Shown here: piece after piece, positions 41,731 through 50,777 of the stretch
Layout: every line of letters starts with the position of its first letter
Numbering within the stretch: the stretch's first letter is position 1
Source of the DNA: Pseudomonas sp. Bc-h
GTDB lineage: Bacteria > Pseudomonadota > Gammaproteobacteria > Pseudomonadales > Pseudomonadaceae
NCBI RefSeq assembly: GCF_002080045.1
Contig: NZ_MUIN01000002.1
Location: forward strand, 400,091 to 464,090
Direction of reading: 5' to 3'
DNA length: 64,000 nucleotides
Program-made: the position numbers and the translations under genes
The notes under the pieces: generated by a model
Told to the model about the DNA's origin: nothing
Databases searched by the model: none
The model's input: only the letters and a program-made list of their open reading frames with translations

Positions 41731-42192
41731 TCAGCCCACGTAACCCAAAGGCAACTGTGTGGTGGATTTGATCTGCTCCATGGCAAAGCTCGAACTGATG
41801 TCGGTGATCCCCGAGAGCTGGATCAGTTTCTTGTACACCGCGTCGTACCCGGCGATGTCCGGGACCACGATGCGCAGCATGTAGTCGGTATCCCCCGCCA
41901 TGCGATAGCACTCGACCACTTCGGGCAAGGTCGCGATCAGGTCATGAAACCGCCCCAGCCACTGCGCGTTGTGTTGATTGGTCCGAATCGCCGCGAATAC
42001 CGTCACCGAGACGTTCAACTGCGCCGGATCGAGCAAGGCCACACGGCCGCGAATCATGCCCTGCTCTTCGAGTTTCTGGACACGGCGCCAGCAGGCCGTG
42101 CTGCCCAGGCCGATGCTGTCGGCGATTTCGGCGATGGGTCGGGTGCAGTCGTTTTGCAGGATGCCGAGGATTGCCTGATCGAACTTGTCCAT
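41731..42192 (-). CDS. Lrp/AsnC-family regulator, DecR (YbaO)-like
   Basis: 153 residues. The N-terminal helix-turn-helix shows FDQAILGILQNDCTRPIAEI and GLGSTACWRRVQKLEEQGMI; the C-terminal RAM domain includes MAGDTDYMLRIVVPDIAGYD and ends SSFAMEQIKSTTQLPL, close to what I recall for E. coli DecR, which activates cysteine desulfhydration. It is divergently oriented to an IscS-like cysteine desulfurase with 214 bp between, so it likely controls that gene in response to cysteine. The shared intergenic region contains no other gene. Confidence 0.85.
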   Translation of the reverse strand: MDKFDQAILGILQNDCTRPIAEIADSIGLGSTACWRRVQKLEEQGMIRGRVALLDPAQLNVSVTVFAAIRTNQHNAQWLGRFHDLIATLPEVVECYRMAGDTDYMLRIVVPDIAGYDAVYKKLIQLSGITDISSSFAMEQIKSTTQLPLGYVG

Positions 42193-42406
42193 ACGATGCC
42201 GCTCTGGTTCTGGAATGCAGGTGATATGCCTTGAGGCGATAAAGATAGGCCATATTTTGCTAAGCGCGAAATCATATTCTCCTGAGCGAGCTTAAGTGCG
42301 GAAAATAATCTAACCATGAGACAAATCAACGTTCACATATCAATTTTTTTTCACCTTCACGCCGGTAGTATCTCCAGCATTACGGACAGCGCGGATTTCT
42401 CCCCCG

Positions 42407-43564
42407 ATGAGCACACTTCCTTGTTACTTCGATTACGCAGCCACAACACCGGTCGATGATCGCGTCATACAGACCATGGTCACGTGTCTGGGCCGCGAAG
42501 GCACCTTTGGCAACCCCGCTTCCAGCTCTCACACTTATGGTAATCAGGCACGTCAGGCCGTCGAACTGGCGCGGCGTCAGGTGGCCGAGCTAATCGGCAG
42601 CGACGCTGAATCGGTGATCTGGACCTCTGGTGCAACCGAATCCAACAACCTCGCCATCAAGGGCATTGCGCAAGGCGCCAAGGGCCCGCGCCGTCATTTG
42701 ATCACCAGCGTTATCGAACACAAGGCTGTCATCGACACCGTGCGCCAACTGGAGCAAGCCGGTTTTCCGGTGACCTGGCTTCAGCCCGACAACCAGGGCC
42801 TGATCCAGCCCGAGGCCGTGCGGCAGGCATTGCGCGATGACACCCTGCTGGTGTCGCTGATGCTGGTCAACAACGAACTGGGTACCGTCACCGACATCGC
42901 CGCCATCGGCCAGATGGTCCGTGACCATGGGGCGATTTTCCATGTCGACGCCGCCCAGGGCGCGGGCAAACTGGCCATCGATCTCAAGGCCCTGGCCGTG
43001 GATCTGATGTCGTTTTCGGCGCACAAGACCTATGGCCCCAAAGGCATCGGCGCGTTGTATGTCGGCGAGCGCGCGCGAACCTTACTGGAGGCACAGATGC
43101 ACGGCGGCGGGCATGAGCAGGGTTATCGTTCCGGCACGTTGGCTACGCACCAGATCGTCGGGATGGGTGCTGCTTATGCGCTGGCCAGCGCCGAAATGGC
43201 GGAAGAAGTCCTGCGTATCGGCGAGTTGTCCGCACACCTGCGTGACGGCCTGCTGCAACTGCCGGGGGTCAGCCTCAATGGCGATCCCCGGCAACGCATC
43301 CCTCACACCCTGAACATCTGCGTCGATAGCCCCGGTTTCAGCGTCATGAGTCTGGCAAACGATCTGGCGGTCTCCTCGACCTCGGCGTGCAACTCCGCCA
43401 GCAGCGCTGTTTCCCATGTGCTTCTGGCCCTTGGTCTTACTCAGGGCCAGGCCGGTAGCAGTCTGCGTCTGAGCCTGGGCCGATACACTCAGGCCGAGGA
43501 TGTAGAAAAAGCCATCGCTGCCATTGCAGGACGGGTCAACAGCCAGCCCACGACGTTCTGGTGA
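42407..43564 (+). CDS. Cysteine desulfurase (IscS/NifS-like, stand-alone)
   Basis: 385 residues, PLP enzyme converting cysteine to alanine and protein-bound persulfide. The PLP lysine is K207 in SAHKTYGPKG and the persulfide cysteine is C328 in SSTSACNSASSAVSHVL, matching group I desulfurases. The opening is PCYFDYAATTPVDDRV, and WTSGATESNNLAIKG is the cofactor-phosphate region. No isc genes surround it, so it is a second, accessory desulfurase. Control by the divergent DecR-like regulator suggests a role in cysteine detoxification or in supplying sulfur to a local Fe-S pathway, perhaps the neighbouring AprA-like operon. The ribosome-binding site is weak. Confidence 0.85.
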   Translation: MSTLPCYFDYAATTPVDDRVIQTMVTCLGREGTFGNPASSSHTYGNQARQAVELARRQVAELIGSDAESVIWTSGATESNNLAIKGIAQGAKGPRRHLITSVIEHKAVIDTVRQLEQAGFPVTWLQPDNQGLIQPEAVRQALRDDTLLVSLMLVNNELGTVTDIAAIGQMVRDHGAIFHVDAAQGAGKLAIDLKALAVDLMSFSAHKTYGPKGIGALYVGERARTLLEAQMHGGGHEQGYRSGTLATHQIVGMGAAYALASAEMAEEVLRIGELSAHLRDGLLQLPGVSLNGDPRQRIPHTLNICVDSPGFSVMSLANDLAVSSTSACNSASSAVSHVLLALGLTQGQAGSSLRLSLGRYTQAEDVEKAIAAIAGRVNSQPTTFW

Positions 43565-43570
43565 TCGAAA

Positions 43571-43616
43571 GTAACCTCTAGGGGTTACATTGGCGAAAGT
43601 AACCTGTTGAGGTTAC
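43571..43616. promoter_or_regulatory. Paired GTAACC-N6-GGTTAC palindromes (downstream pair)
   Basis: Two copies: 43571-43588 and 43599-43616, starting exactly 28 bp apart. The second is extended to AAAGTAACCT...AGGTTACTTT and overlaps the stop codon of the DUF3307 gene. They lie between the convergent ends of the desulfurase and DUF3307 genes, so they may also serve as a bidirectional terminator hairpin. Confidence 0.7.
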
Positions 43617-44335
43617 TTTCCTGCCAGTTTCAACACCGTCAGACCGACTGCGATACTCACCGCGAAACTGACCAACGTGCCGAGCAACACGTACTCGCTC
43701 AGAGAACGCTGCTCGTCGCCCTTGATGTCGTTGAAACGCAGGATGCTTTTGGCGGTGAGCAGAAAACCGATGGCACCCCACTGATCCAGCAGCACGAACG
43801 TAAGAATCAGGGCCCGCTCCAGATAACCGATCAGTGTGCCTGCCTTCTTCAACGATCCCTTGCTGCTGACGCTGGCCAACCATGGCGTCAACACTGCACC
43901 GATCAGCGCACCCGTAGGCCGCAGCACCAGAACATACCCCAGCACAAACAGCAGATTGCGGGCATTGAACAGCGCTTTGGTCGAATCCAGTGCCCAATGC
44001 CAGTACCCCTGGGCCGTCAGCCAGATCACTGTCAACACCATCACCTGCAAGAAGAATTGCAAGACAAAGGCAAAGGGTGATTGCACTTTCGCCATCAGCC
44101 AGCGGATCGCTGCCCAAGAGAGTGCGAAGACTATCCCGGCCATCAGTGCCGGCACGCCCGAACGGTTGAAGGCGTACAGCAGCGCCGCTACCCCTGCGCC
44201 CTGAAGCACCGTCATGAGCCCATTCTGCAGGGCGGTGAACGGCTGACGACGTCGTTCGCGCCACTGGGTCCTGCCAAAGTCCAGCAGCATGTTCGCCAGT
44301 ATCAACACCAGCAACACTAATGACCCATCACGCAT
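43613..44335 (-). CDS. DUF3307 family membrane protein
   Basis: 240 residues, strongly hydrophobic with about six helices (LVLLVLILANMLLDF, FVLQFFLQVMVLTVIWL, LLFVLGYVLVLRPTGALIGA). The order matches DUF3307 proteins, which commonly accompany SatD-family regulators. It starts at the ATG at 44335, overlapping satD by 8 bp, so the two are translationally coupled. Function is unknown. Its TAA at 43613-43615 lies inside a GTAACC-type palindrome. Confidence 0.75.
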   Translation of the reverse strand: MRDGSLVLLVLILANMLLDFGRTQWRERRRQPFTALQNGLMTVLQGAGVAALLYAFNRSGVPALMAGIVFALSWAAIRWLMAKVQSPFAFVLQFFLQVMVLTVIWLTAQGYWHWALDSTKALFNARNLLFVLGYVLVLRPTGALIGAVLTPWLASVSSKGSLKKAGTLIGYLERALILTFVLLDQWGAIGFLLTAKSILRFNDIKGDEQRSLSEYVLLGTLVSFAVSIAVGLTVLKLAGK

Positions 44336-44945
44336 CCGCCACCTCCAGCAGCCATTGCCGCGTGCACGTCAGGTAACGGTCCAGCAGGCGAGCCTGGCCG
44401 CGCTGCAATGCCTTGTTGATGGCCACGCGGGATTTACCCAGATTCTCGGCAATGCTCTGCTGATCGCCAACGCCCAGCAAATGGGCGTGATAGGCCTGCG
44501 CCTCGACCACCGTCCACTTGTCGACGATGGCGGCCACGAATTCGGTGACCAGTTCCGCGCCGCGCAGCAGGGATGCGTCGTGGCTGAAGAGTGCCAGGCT
44601 CAGCTTCTTCATCCCGTCCAGCCCCTGCCCTGACAGCACGAACGCCTCGCCGTAAGTGCGTCCGACCGTGGCGGCGCCGACCCCGACGGCGATCCGTGCA
44701 TCCCAGCGTTCCCCTGCGGGACTGGCCGCAATCAGGCCCGCGCGAATCGCCAGTGCGCATTCGAACGCTTGGTGGGTGTGTTTGAGTACCACCTGAAAAC
44801 CGTCCCCCCGGTAGGTGTCGATGGTCAGCCCGTAGGTTTTCTTGAGCGCGGCCAATACTGACTTGAGACCGCTGAGGTAAGCCTGAGTGTCGCTCACGAT
44901 TTGTGAGTGCGTAAGGTCGCCGGTGAGGACAGCCTGAGTGGTCAT
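44328..44945 (-). CDS. SatD-family DNA-binding/cyclase-like protein
   Basis: 205 residues from the ATG at 44945. The N-terminal half (VLTGDLTHSQIVSD, TIDTYRGDGFQVVLKHTHQA, RIAVGVGAATVGRTYGEAFV) resembles a class III nucleotide-cyclase-like fold. The C-terminal part (SIAENLGKSRVAINKALQRG) is a helix-turn-helix typical of SatD proteins. It is therefore a probable ligand-sensing DNA-binding protein. The paired palindromes 55 bp upstream are attractive binding sites. It is coupled to the DUF3307 membrane gene. Confidence 0.7.
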   Translation of the reverse strand: MTTQAVLTGDLTHSQIVSDTQAYLSGLKSVLAALKKTYGLTIDTYRGDGFQVVLKHTHQAFECALAIRAGLIAASPAGERWDARIAVGVGAATVGRTYGEAFVLSGQGLDGMKKLSLALFSHDASLLRGAELVTEFVAAIVDKWTVVEAQAYHAHLLGVGDQQSIAENLGKSRVAINKALQRGQARLLDRYLTCTRQWLLEVADA

Positions 44946-45000
44946 GGAAAGCCCCGTTGGCAATCGTTGGTGGATTGACTATAGGTGAAAATGGGGGAAA

Positions 45001-45046
45001 GTAACCTAAAAAGGTTACATTTAATAAAGTAACCTAAAAAGGTTAC
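45001..45046. promoter_or_regulatory. Paired GTAACC-N6-GGTTAC palindromes (satD/patB divergent region)
   Basis: Two copies at 45001-45018 and 45029-45046, each GTAACC-TAAAAA-GGTTAC, again starting exactly 28 bp apart. They lie 55 bp upstream of satD and 88 bp upstream of the divergent patB gene, so one regulator could control both. Confidence 0.75.
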
Positions 45047-45133
45047 TTTGCATATTGAAGCTGGCAGGGTACCGACAAGTGAACTTGGCGTCGTGACTCT
45101 GGCACAATCGCTCATCAGCGTATTCCGACAGAG

Positions 45134-46285
45134 ATGAGCATGGACCTGAACAGCACCTTTCAACGCCTGAACACCGGCAGCAAGAAGTGGAGCCACTACC
45201 CCGAGGACGTGTTGCCGATGTGGGTGGCGGACATGGATTTCCCGGTGGCCGAGCCGATCATTCAGGCATTGACCGAACGTCTGCAGCATCCGCTGCTGGG
45301 TTATTCCGTGGCCCAGGACAGCCTGCGCAAGACGCTGGTGGCGCATTTGGCGGCGCAATACGACTGGCAGGTGCTGCCCGAAGAACTGGTGTTTCTGCCC
45401 GGCGTAGAGCCTGGCGTCAATATGGCGTTGAACGCACTGCTGCCCGCTGGCAGCGGCGTGCTGGTCCAGACCCCAAACTACGCACCATTGCTGCACGCGC
45501 CCGCCAACTGGAAGCTGCCGCGCATCGACTTGCCCTTTCACGCCGATGCCAATGGCCAATACCCCACCGACATTGAAGCGCTGAAACGCGCCCTGCCCGC
45601 CACCCGCGCCCTGCTCCTGAGCAATCCGCACAATCCGCTGGGCAAGGTCTTCGAACGTGAAGAGTTACGCGCCATCGGTCAGGCCTGTGTCGACAACGAC
45701 GTGCTGATCATCTCCGACGAAATCCACGCCGATATCCTGTTCGATGGCCGTCGCCACACGCCGATTGCCTCCCTGAGTCCGGAAATCGCCGCGCGCAGCA
45801 TCACGTTGATGTCTGCCAGCAAGGCGTGGAACATCGCCGGGATGAAAACCGCATTCGCCGTGATCGCTAACCCCGAATTGCGCCAGCGCTTCGACAGCGG
45901 GCGGCTGGGACTGGTCGACAGCGTCAATGCACTGGGAATGGAAGCGACTCAGGCAGCGTACAGCCAGGGCGCGCCGTGGTTGGCGCGGGTCACCGTCTAT
46001 CTACAGGACAATCGCGATTATCTGGCCGATGCCATCAAGACCCGCTTCCCCGGCATCACGATGAACCTGCCGCAGAGCACTTATCTGGCCTGGCTCGATT
46101 GCTCAGGTCTGGGGCTGGTGAACCCGCACACATTCTTCCTCACCGAAGCCAAGGTGGCGCTCAGCGCCGGCCCTGAGTTCGGCGACGAGTGCAGCCAGTT
46201 CGTGCGCCTGAACTTCGGTTGCCCACGACCGATGCTCGAAGAAGCGCTGGCGCGCATGGAGCGCAGTTTGCAGGACCGCGCTTGA
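45134..46285 (+). CDS. patB: MalY/PatB-family pyridoxal-phosphate C-S lyase
   Basis: 383 residues. Cytosolic fold-type I PLP enzyme that cleaves cystathionine or other cysteine conjugates. Visible marks are KKWSHYPEDVLPMWVADMDF, LLSNPHNPLGKVFEREEL, IISDEIHADILFDGRRHTPI and the PLP lysine in SASKAWNIAGMKTAF. The ATG at 45134 is used; ATG at 45140 is possible. It is divergent from satD and shares the 45001-45046 palindromes. With the desulfurase and AprA-like operon nearby, it fits an organosulfur theme. Confidence 0.85.
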   Translation: MSMDLNSTFQRLNTGSKKWSHYPEDVLPMWVADMDFPVAEPIIQALTERLQHPLLGYSVAQDSLRKTLVAHLAAQYDWQVLPEELVFLPGVEPGVNMALNALLPAGSGVLVQTPNYAPLLHAPANWKLPRIDLPFHADANGQYPTDIEALKRALPATRALLLSNPHNPLGKVFEREELRAIGQACVDNDVLIISDEIHADILFDGRRHTPIASLSPEIAARSITLMSASKAWNIAGMKTAFAVIANPELRQRFDSGRLGLVDSVNALGMEATQAAYSQGAPWLARVTVYLQDNRDYLADAIKTRFPGITMNLPQSTYLAWLDCSGLGLVNPHTFFLTEAKVALSAGPEFGDECSQFVRLNFGCPRPMLEEALARMERSLQDRA

Positions 46286-46323
46286 CAGCACGGCGGCTCA
46301 CACCCCCAGCGCTTGCAGGCGTA

Positions 46324-47532
46324 TCAGAAATATTTGAGCCAGAGGATGTCGCGGCGTCGGGCCTTGAGTTCGGCAAACCAACGCACTGCCGGAAACAGCA
46401 GCCCGCTGAGGAGCGCCGCACAGCCCCATAATGCTGCGACCGAGTCGAAACCGAAGTAACGCCCCTGGTTGGTTCCCCAGATGGCAACGCCGGCCAGATA
46501 CAGCAGTTTGAGCGCATACAGGTGCAGCAGATAAAAGAACATCGGTGCTGCACCGAATGTCGCCAGAACCTTCAGCCAGCGCGCGCTACCGCGTCGCTCC
46601 ATCCACGCCAGCAGCAACAGGCCAAAACCCAGCGTCAGGCAAATGAAGAGCAAAGACGGTGGGTATTTGGTGATGTTGAGGATGCTCATCACGCTGTGGA
46701 CCGTGGTTTCGCCTGCGACCCAGGGTTTTTCGCCATAACCGTTGAGCGCGCGCAACGTCAGAAACAGTGCCAACAGACCGAAGCCTGAGGCGATCAGGTT
46801 CAACTCGCGTTTTTGCGGATCGGCGCCTTTGGCGAACCATGGGCCGGCCGCGTATCCCAGCGCGATGACGCCGATCCATGGCAGCACCGGGTAGGATGTT
46901 CGCAGGCGCAAGGTGTCGCAAATCTCTATCCAGCCGCGGTCATGCAGGATCGCCCAGGGAATGTGCATCAGCGATCCCGCGGCAAAATGTACATCGTCCA
47001 GCAGGTTGTGGCCGGCGATGATAACTAGCCCAAGGGCGGCCAGCGCCCCGCGTGGCAATGCGACAAGTCCCGCCAGGGCGATCATGCTCAGGCCAATAGC
47101 CCAGATCACCTGCAGATAAATCACTGTCGGCGGAAACTGAAAGGTCCAGGCGAAGTTCACCAGCGTGAGTTCCAGAGCGATCAGGATCAGACCCCGCTTG
47201 AACAAAAAACCGGCGACCTCGCCCGTTCCCGTACGGCGCTCGCCATAGAGAAAGGCCGAGAGCCCGGTGAGAAACACGAATAACGGGGCGCAGAAATGCG
47301 CGAGCGTGCGGCTGAAAAACAGATCCGGGCTGGTGTTGCTCACGTCCATCGGGTCCGCCAGCTGACGGTGCAGAAAGAAGGTTTCGCGAACATGGTCCAA
47401 CAGCATGAAAACGATGATCAATCCGCGCAACGCGTCGATCGATTGCAGCCTGCCAAGGGAAAGCGAGGCGCCGGGCAAGACCGTCGGCGCGTTCGCAGAA
47501 TGGGGTTTGTGCTCGAATGTAGATGTGCTCAC
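46324..47532 (-). CDS. DUF1624/heparan-glucosaminide N-acetyltransferase-like membrane protein
   Basis: 402 residues with about 10 helices. The opening [20 protein letters not shown] is the acyltransferase-like/DUF1624 signature. [20 protein letters not shown] and [20 protein letters not shown] are also typical. The start is GTG at 47532, overlapping the folE2 stop (GTGA), so it is coupled to folE2. Function is unknown; relatives transfer acetyl groups across membranes. Coupling with a Zur-type folE2 is noteworthy. Confidence 0.78.
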   Translation of the reverse strand: MSTSTFEHKPHSANAPTVLPGASLSLGRLQSIDALRGLIIVFMLLDHVRETFFLHRQLADPMDVSNTSPDLFFSRTLAHFCAPLFVFLTGLSAFLYGERRTGTGEVAGFLFKRGLILIALELTLVNFAWTFQFPPTVIYLQVIWAIGLSMIALAGLVALPRGALAALGLVIIAGHNLLDDVHFAAGSLMHIPWAILHDRGWIEICDTLRLRTSYPVLPWIGVIALGYAAGPWFAKGADPQKRELNLIASGFGLLALFLTLRALNGYGEKPWVAGETTVHSVMSILNITKYPPSLLFICLTLGFGLLLLAWMERRGSARWLKVLATFGAAPMFFYLLHLYALKLLYLAGVAIWGTNQGRYFGFDSVAALWGCAALLSGLLFPAVRWFAELKARRRDILWLKYF

Positions 47533-48467
47533 CCCAGACGATCCTCTGCCGAGGCCTTGGGCAAGAACGCCAAGCCGCTGGATGCAAACGCCACCGCGTC
47601 ATGTGGATGCAGGCTTTCAAGGTGTCTGACCGCCACGCTGCTGCTCGGGAAGTGCCCGGCCAGCGCTTGCTGAATCTTGCGTGCGGCATCTTCCACGTAC
47701 ATCAGGTTTTGCCCGTTGAGTCGGGCAAATGCCTGTTCGTCGGCACGTTTGACGGCAGTCTGTACCGGCGTGCCCAACGCGTCTTCTACACCATTGATGA
47801 GGTTGAGCAAGCCAAGGCATTGCGCGCTCTCATCGATGCGCACCTGAACCCTGGCCACGCTGCGCTGGCTGTGGGGCGTGGCGTGGGAGCCGTTCTGGCG
47901 CAGCCACGCCGCCACTTCGCTGCTGTCCACGGGGCGCGCGCCAAAATGAGCGAGAAAGGCCTGTTCGAGCAATTGTCGCGACAACGCCGCCGAACAGGGG
48001 CAGGTCGACGAATACGTCACTTCCACACTGACGTCCAGGTCCAGACGGCCCTGCTGCCATTGCGCATCGATGATCACCGGGTAGGACTTCCAGCCGCTCA
48101 GCCCCTGGGTGATCAACGCCGGGCGCTTGCACAACAACTCAAACCCCAGGCGCAATCTGGCCTGAGTGGAATGGCAATCGGCGTGGCTCGACACCATCAG
48201 TTCCAGCAGCGCGGCGAGGCTCGCCGGGGTGACGGCGTGATGCTCGGCGAAGCGATCAAGCAAGGTGTACAGCCGCGACATGTGAATGCCCTTGATCTGC
48301 GGCACCGGGAGGTTCACATGCAAGTCCGCTCGCGCATGCACCGGCGCGTCGACACCGGGCTCGTCGAGGATCAGGGGAATATCGATGCCTTGCATGCCCA
48401 CCCAATCGAGGGGCAGCAATGCCTGGGATAATTCGGAAGAAGCGACGTCAGGTAGTGGGCTGCTCAT
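47529..48467 (-). CDS. folE2: GTP cyclohydrolase FolE2 (type IB)
   Basis: 312 residues. It converts GTP to dihydroneopterin triphosphate for folate synthesis and, unlike FolE1, does not strictly need zinc. Family motifs are [30 protein letters not shown] (catalytic Cys region TCPCS) and THP-like [17 protein letters not shown] Zur-like box GTTAT-AAC-ATAAC lies about 60 bp upstream, so it should be induced by zinc starvation. It overlaps the downstream acyltransferase-like gene by 4 bp. The Shine-Dalgarno is poor. Confidence 0.9.
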   Translation of the reverse strand: MSSPLPDVASSELSQALLPLDWVGMQGIDIPLILDEPGVDAPVHARADLHVNLPVPQIKGIHMSRLYTLLDRFAEHHAVTPASLAALLELMVSSHADCHSTQARLRLGFELLCKRPALITQGLSGWKSYPVIIDAQWQQGRLDLDVSVEVTYSSTCPCSAALSRQLLEQAFLAHFGARPVDSSEVAAWLRQNGSHATPHSQRSVARVQVRIDESAQCLGLLNLINGVEDALGTPVQTAVKRADEQAFARLNGQNLMYVEDAARKIQQALAGHFPSSSVAVRHLESLHPHDAVAFASSGLAFLPKASAEDRLG

Positions 48468-48526
48468 GGGGGACTGGATTCTCGAAACGCGAAAGCCACG
48501 CGAACACAGAGTGCTCGCCGCACAGA

Positions 48527-48539
48527 GTTATAACATAAC
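48527..48539 (-). promoter_or_regulatory. Zur-box-like palindrome upstream of folE2
   Basis: GTTAT-AAC-ATAAC (48527-48539), a perfect 5-nt inverted repeat with a 3-nt centre, 60 bp before the folE2 ATG. It resembles the GTTATANNATAAC core reported for gamma-proteobacterial Zur sites. Confidence 0.7.
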
Positions 48540-48630
48540 ACTCAATGCAGGCATTCAGGCAACGAAAATCCATTGGGAGCCGTTTCAAATGCCAAGCGCT
48601 GGCGCCCACAGCCCCCTTGCAGCCAACCAG

Positions 48631-48672
48631 CTCGCCGGCGGTGGCGATTTCAAAGGCGCCACCGCCGGTGAG
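48631..48672. repeat. REPIN-like hairpin between folE2 and ggt
   Basis: CTCGCCGGCGGTGGCG (48631-48646) pairs with CGCCACCGCCGGTGAG (48657-48672) with one mismatch. It lies 27 nt past the ggt stop and probably folds in the ggt transcript as a terminator or stabiliser. Confidence 0.7.
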
Positions 48673-48698
48673 CCGGACGGCTACAGAATCGGGTTGCT

Positions 48699-50423
48699 TC
48701 AGTAACCCAGCGACAGACCGGTGTTACGACGTGGATCGTTGGCCCCGTAGAAACGGTTCTTGCCAACCGGTTCGCCACCCAGCGATGGCGCGCCGACCAG
48801 GATCGCCGCCAAGTGGTTGGCGTCTTGCGGGCCGGTGAACTTGTGGCCCCAGCTTTCGAGGATCTTCTGGGTATCAGGACTCACCGCGAAGTTTTCCAGG
48901 TTGGTGGTTTCCGGCATCCATTGCTGGTGGAAACGCGGAGCATCCACGGCTTCCTGGATGTTCATGCCGTAGTCGATGACGTTGAGCATGGTCAGCAGGG
49001 TTGCAGTAATGATGCGGCTGCCGCCCGGCGTACCGACGACCATCACGGCCTTGCCATCCTTGGTGACGATGGTCGGGCTCATCGACGACAGCGGCGTCTT
49101 GCCCGGTGCGATGGCGTTGGCTTCGCCCTGGATCAGGCCGTACATGTTGGGTACGCCGACCTTGGAGGTGAAGTCGTCCATTTCATCGTTGAGGATCACC
49201 CCGGTCTTGCTCGCCATCACGCCCGCCCCGAACCAGTCGTTGAGGGTGTACGTGACCGATACCGCGTTGCCCCATTTGTCGACGATGGAGTAGTGAGTGG
49301 TGTTGTTACCTTCATGGGGCGCGACACCCGGTTTGATTTCCTGAGACACGCCGGCCTTCTGCGGTTCGATGGCTGCGCGCAGTTTTTCGGCGTAGTCACG
49401 ATTGAGCAGATGGTCGATCGGGTTCTTCACGAAATCCGGGTCGCCCAGGTAGCTGTTGCGGTCGACGTAAGCGTGACGCATGGCTTCGATCTGGTAATGC
49501 ATCCCTTGAGCCGAGTGATAACCCAACTCTTTCATCGGGTAGCCTTCGAGGATGTTCATGATCTCGCAGATCACCACGCCACCGGAGCTTGGAGGCGGCG
49601 CCGAGACCACGTGATAGCCACGGTAGTCGCACTCGATGGGCGCCAGTTCACGGGTCTTGTACTTGTCCAGGTCGGCTTGAACGATGATGCCCTTGCCTGC
49701 CTTGCTCGAATCAACGATGGCCTTGGCCACCCAGCCTTTATAGAAGCCGTCGCTGCCCTTGGCGGAGATCTCTTTCAGGGTTTTCGCCAGGTCCTTCTGC
49801 ACCAGCTTTTCGCCAACCTGCATCGGCTGGCCCTTGCTCAGGAAGATCGGGCTCAGGTCCTTGTCGGCCTTGAACTCGTCAGTGGCTGTGTGCAGCAGAT
49901 CGATGTCCCCCTGCTCCAGCGGGAAACCGTTCTCGGCCAGCTTGATCGCCGGGGCGATGACTTCCGCGCGTTTCTTGGTGCCGTATTTCTGCAGCGCCAT
50001 TTCCATGCCGGACACGGTGCCGGGAACGCCCACAGCCAAATGCCCTTTGGAACTCAGATGAGGGACGACGTTGCCGTCCTTGTCCAGGTACATGTTGGCG
50101 GTCGCGGCTTGCGGGGCTTTTTCGCGGAAGTCGAGGAAGGTCTTGCGACCGTCGGCGAGCTGGATGGTCATGAAGCCTCCACCGCCCAGGTTGCCCGCGG
50201 CCGGGTAAACCACCGCCAGCGCATAGCCGACGGCCACTGCGGCGTCGACAGCGTTGCCGCCGGACTTGAGAACGTCCACGCCAACATGGGTTGCGAGGTG
50301 CTGTGCGGTCACGACCATGCCGTTTTCGGCGGCGACTGGCGCGACGGAAGCTGCAAAGGAGGATGAGAAAGCGAGGGTAAGCGCTGTCGCAATCAGCGAC
50401 TTGGCCAAGGGTTCGTACTTCAT
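48699..50423 (-). CDS. ggt: Gamma-glutamyltransferase (gamma-glutamyltranspeptidase)
   Basis: 574 residues from the ATG at 50423, which gives a Sec signal peptide (LIATALTLAFSSSFA). The periplasmic Ntn-hydrolase precursor self-cleaves before the catalytic Thr in GNNTTHYSIVDKWGNAVSVT; the downstream TYTLNDWFGAG and SSMSPTIV complete the glutamate site. ENGMVVTAQHLAT and GGNAVDAAVAVGYALAVVYP open the large subunit. It degrades glutathione and transfers gamma-glutamyl groups, releasing cysteinylglycine. It is monocistronic, with a REPIN hairpin following. Confidence 0.92.
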   Translation of the reverse strand: MKYEPLAKSLIATALTLAFSSSFAASVAPVAAENGMVVTAQHLATHVGVDVLKSGGNAVDAAVAVGYALAVVYPAAGNLGGGGFMTIQLADGRKTFLDFREKAPQAATANMYLDKDGNVVPHLSSKGHLAVGVPGTVSGMEMALQKYGTKKRAEVIAPAIKLAENGFPLEQGDIDLLHTATDEFKADKDLSPIFLSKGQPMQVGEKLVQKDLAKTLKEISAKGSDGFYKGWVAKAIVDSSKAGKGIIVQADLDKYKTRELAPIECDYRGYHVVSAPPPSSGGVVICEIMNILEGYPMKELGYHSAQGMHYQIEAMRHAYVDRNSYLGDPDFVKNPIDHLLNRDYAEKLRAAIEPQKAGVSQEIKPGVAPHEGNNTTHYSIVDKWGNAVSVTYTLNDWFGAGVMASKTGVILNDEMDDFTSKVGVPNMYGLIQGEANAIAPGKTPLSSMSPTIVTKDGKAVMVVGTPGGSRIITATLLTMLNVIDYGMNIQEAVDAPRFHQQWMPETTNLENFAVSPDTQKILESWGHKFTGPQDANHLAAILVGAPSLGGEPVGKNRFYGANDPRRNTGLSLGY

Positions 50424-50777
50424 GTGTCGACTCTCTTTTTTCTTTTGAATGTGGAACAGCATGAACGGGTCGAGCCGTGACGGGATTTCCCCTCTCGCGA
50501 ACTCGCCCGGCATCCTTGCAACTGCAGATGCACATTTGTTGGAGCGGTTAGAGGTACAACAGCGTCGGTTACGACCGCACCAAAATAGCGCGTACCGCAG
50601 AACTTAACGAGTACCAATGACAGGATATTTAAAAGAACCAGCACGGTTTACTGGGACGTTCGTCCCATGAGCTGTCGTCAGGCCGTGCAGGTAAAGGGGG
50701 GTGTACGTGAGAACCCGGTTCGGTCGACGGGCGTCAACGGAACCGGGCTGGGAGGACGTGATGGGCGCGAGCGACGA
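50424..50777. other. Intergenic region, no gene seen
   Basis: 354 bp between ggt and the MFS gene. A hairpin CCCGGTTC/GAACCGGG (50714-50721/50740-50747) lies just beyond the MFS stop without a T run. A smaller GGGAC-GTTC-GTCCC stem is near 50652-50667. The part closest to ggt (50560-50640) is AT-richer and likely holds its promoter. Confidence 0.5.
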
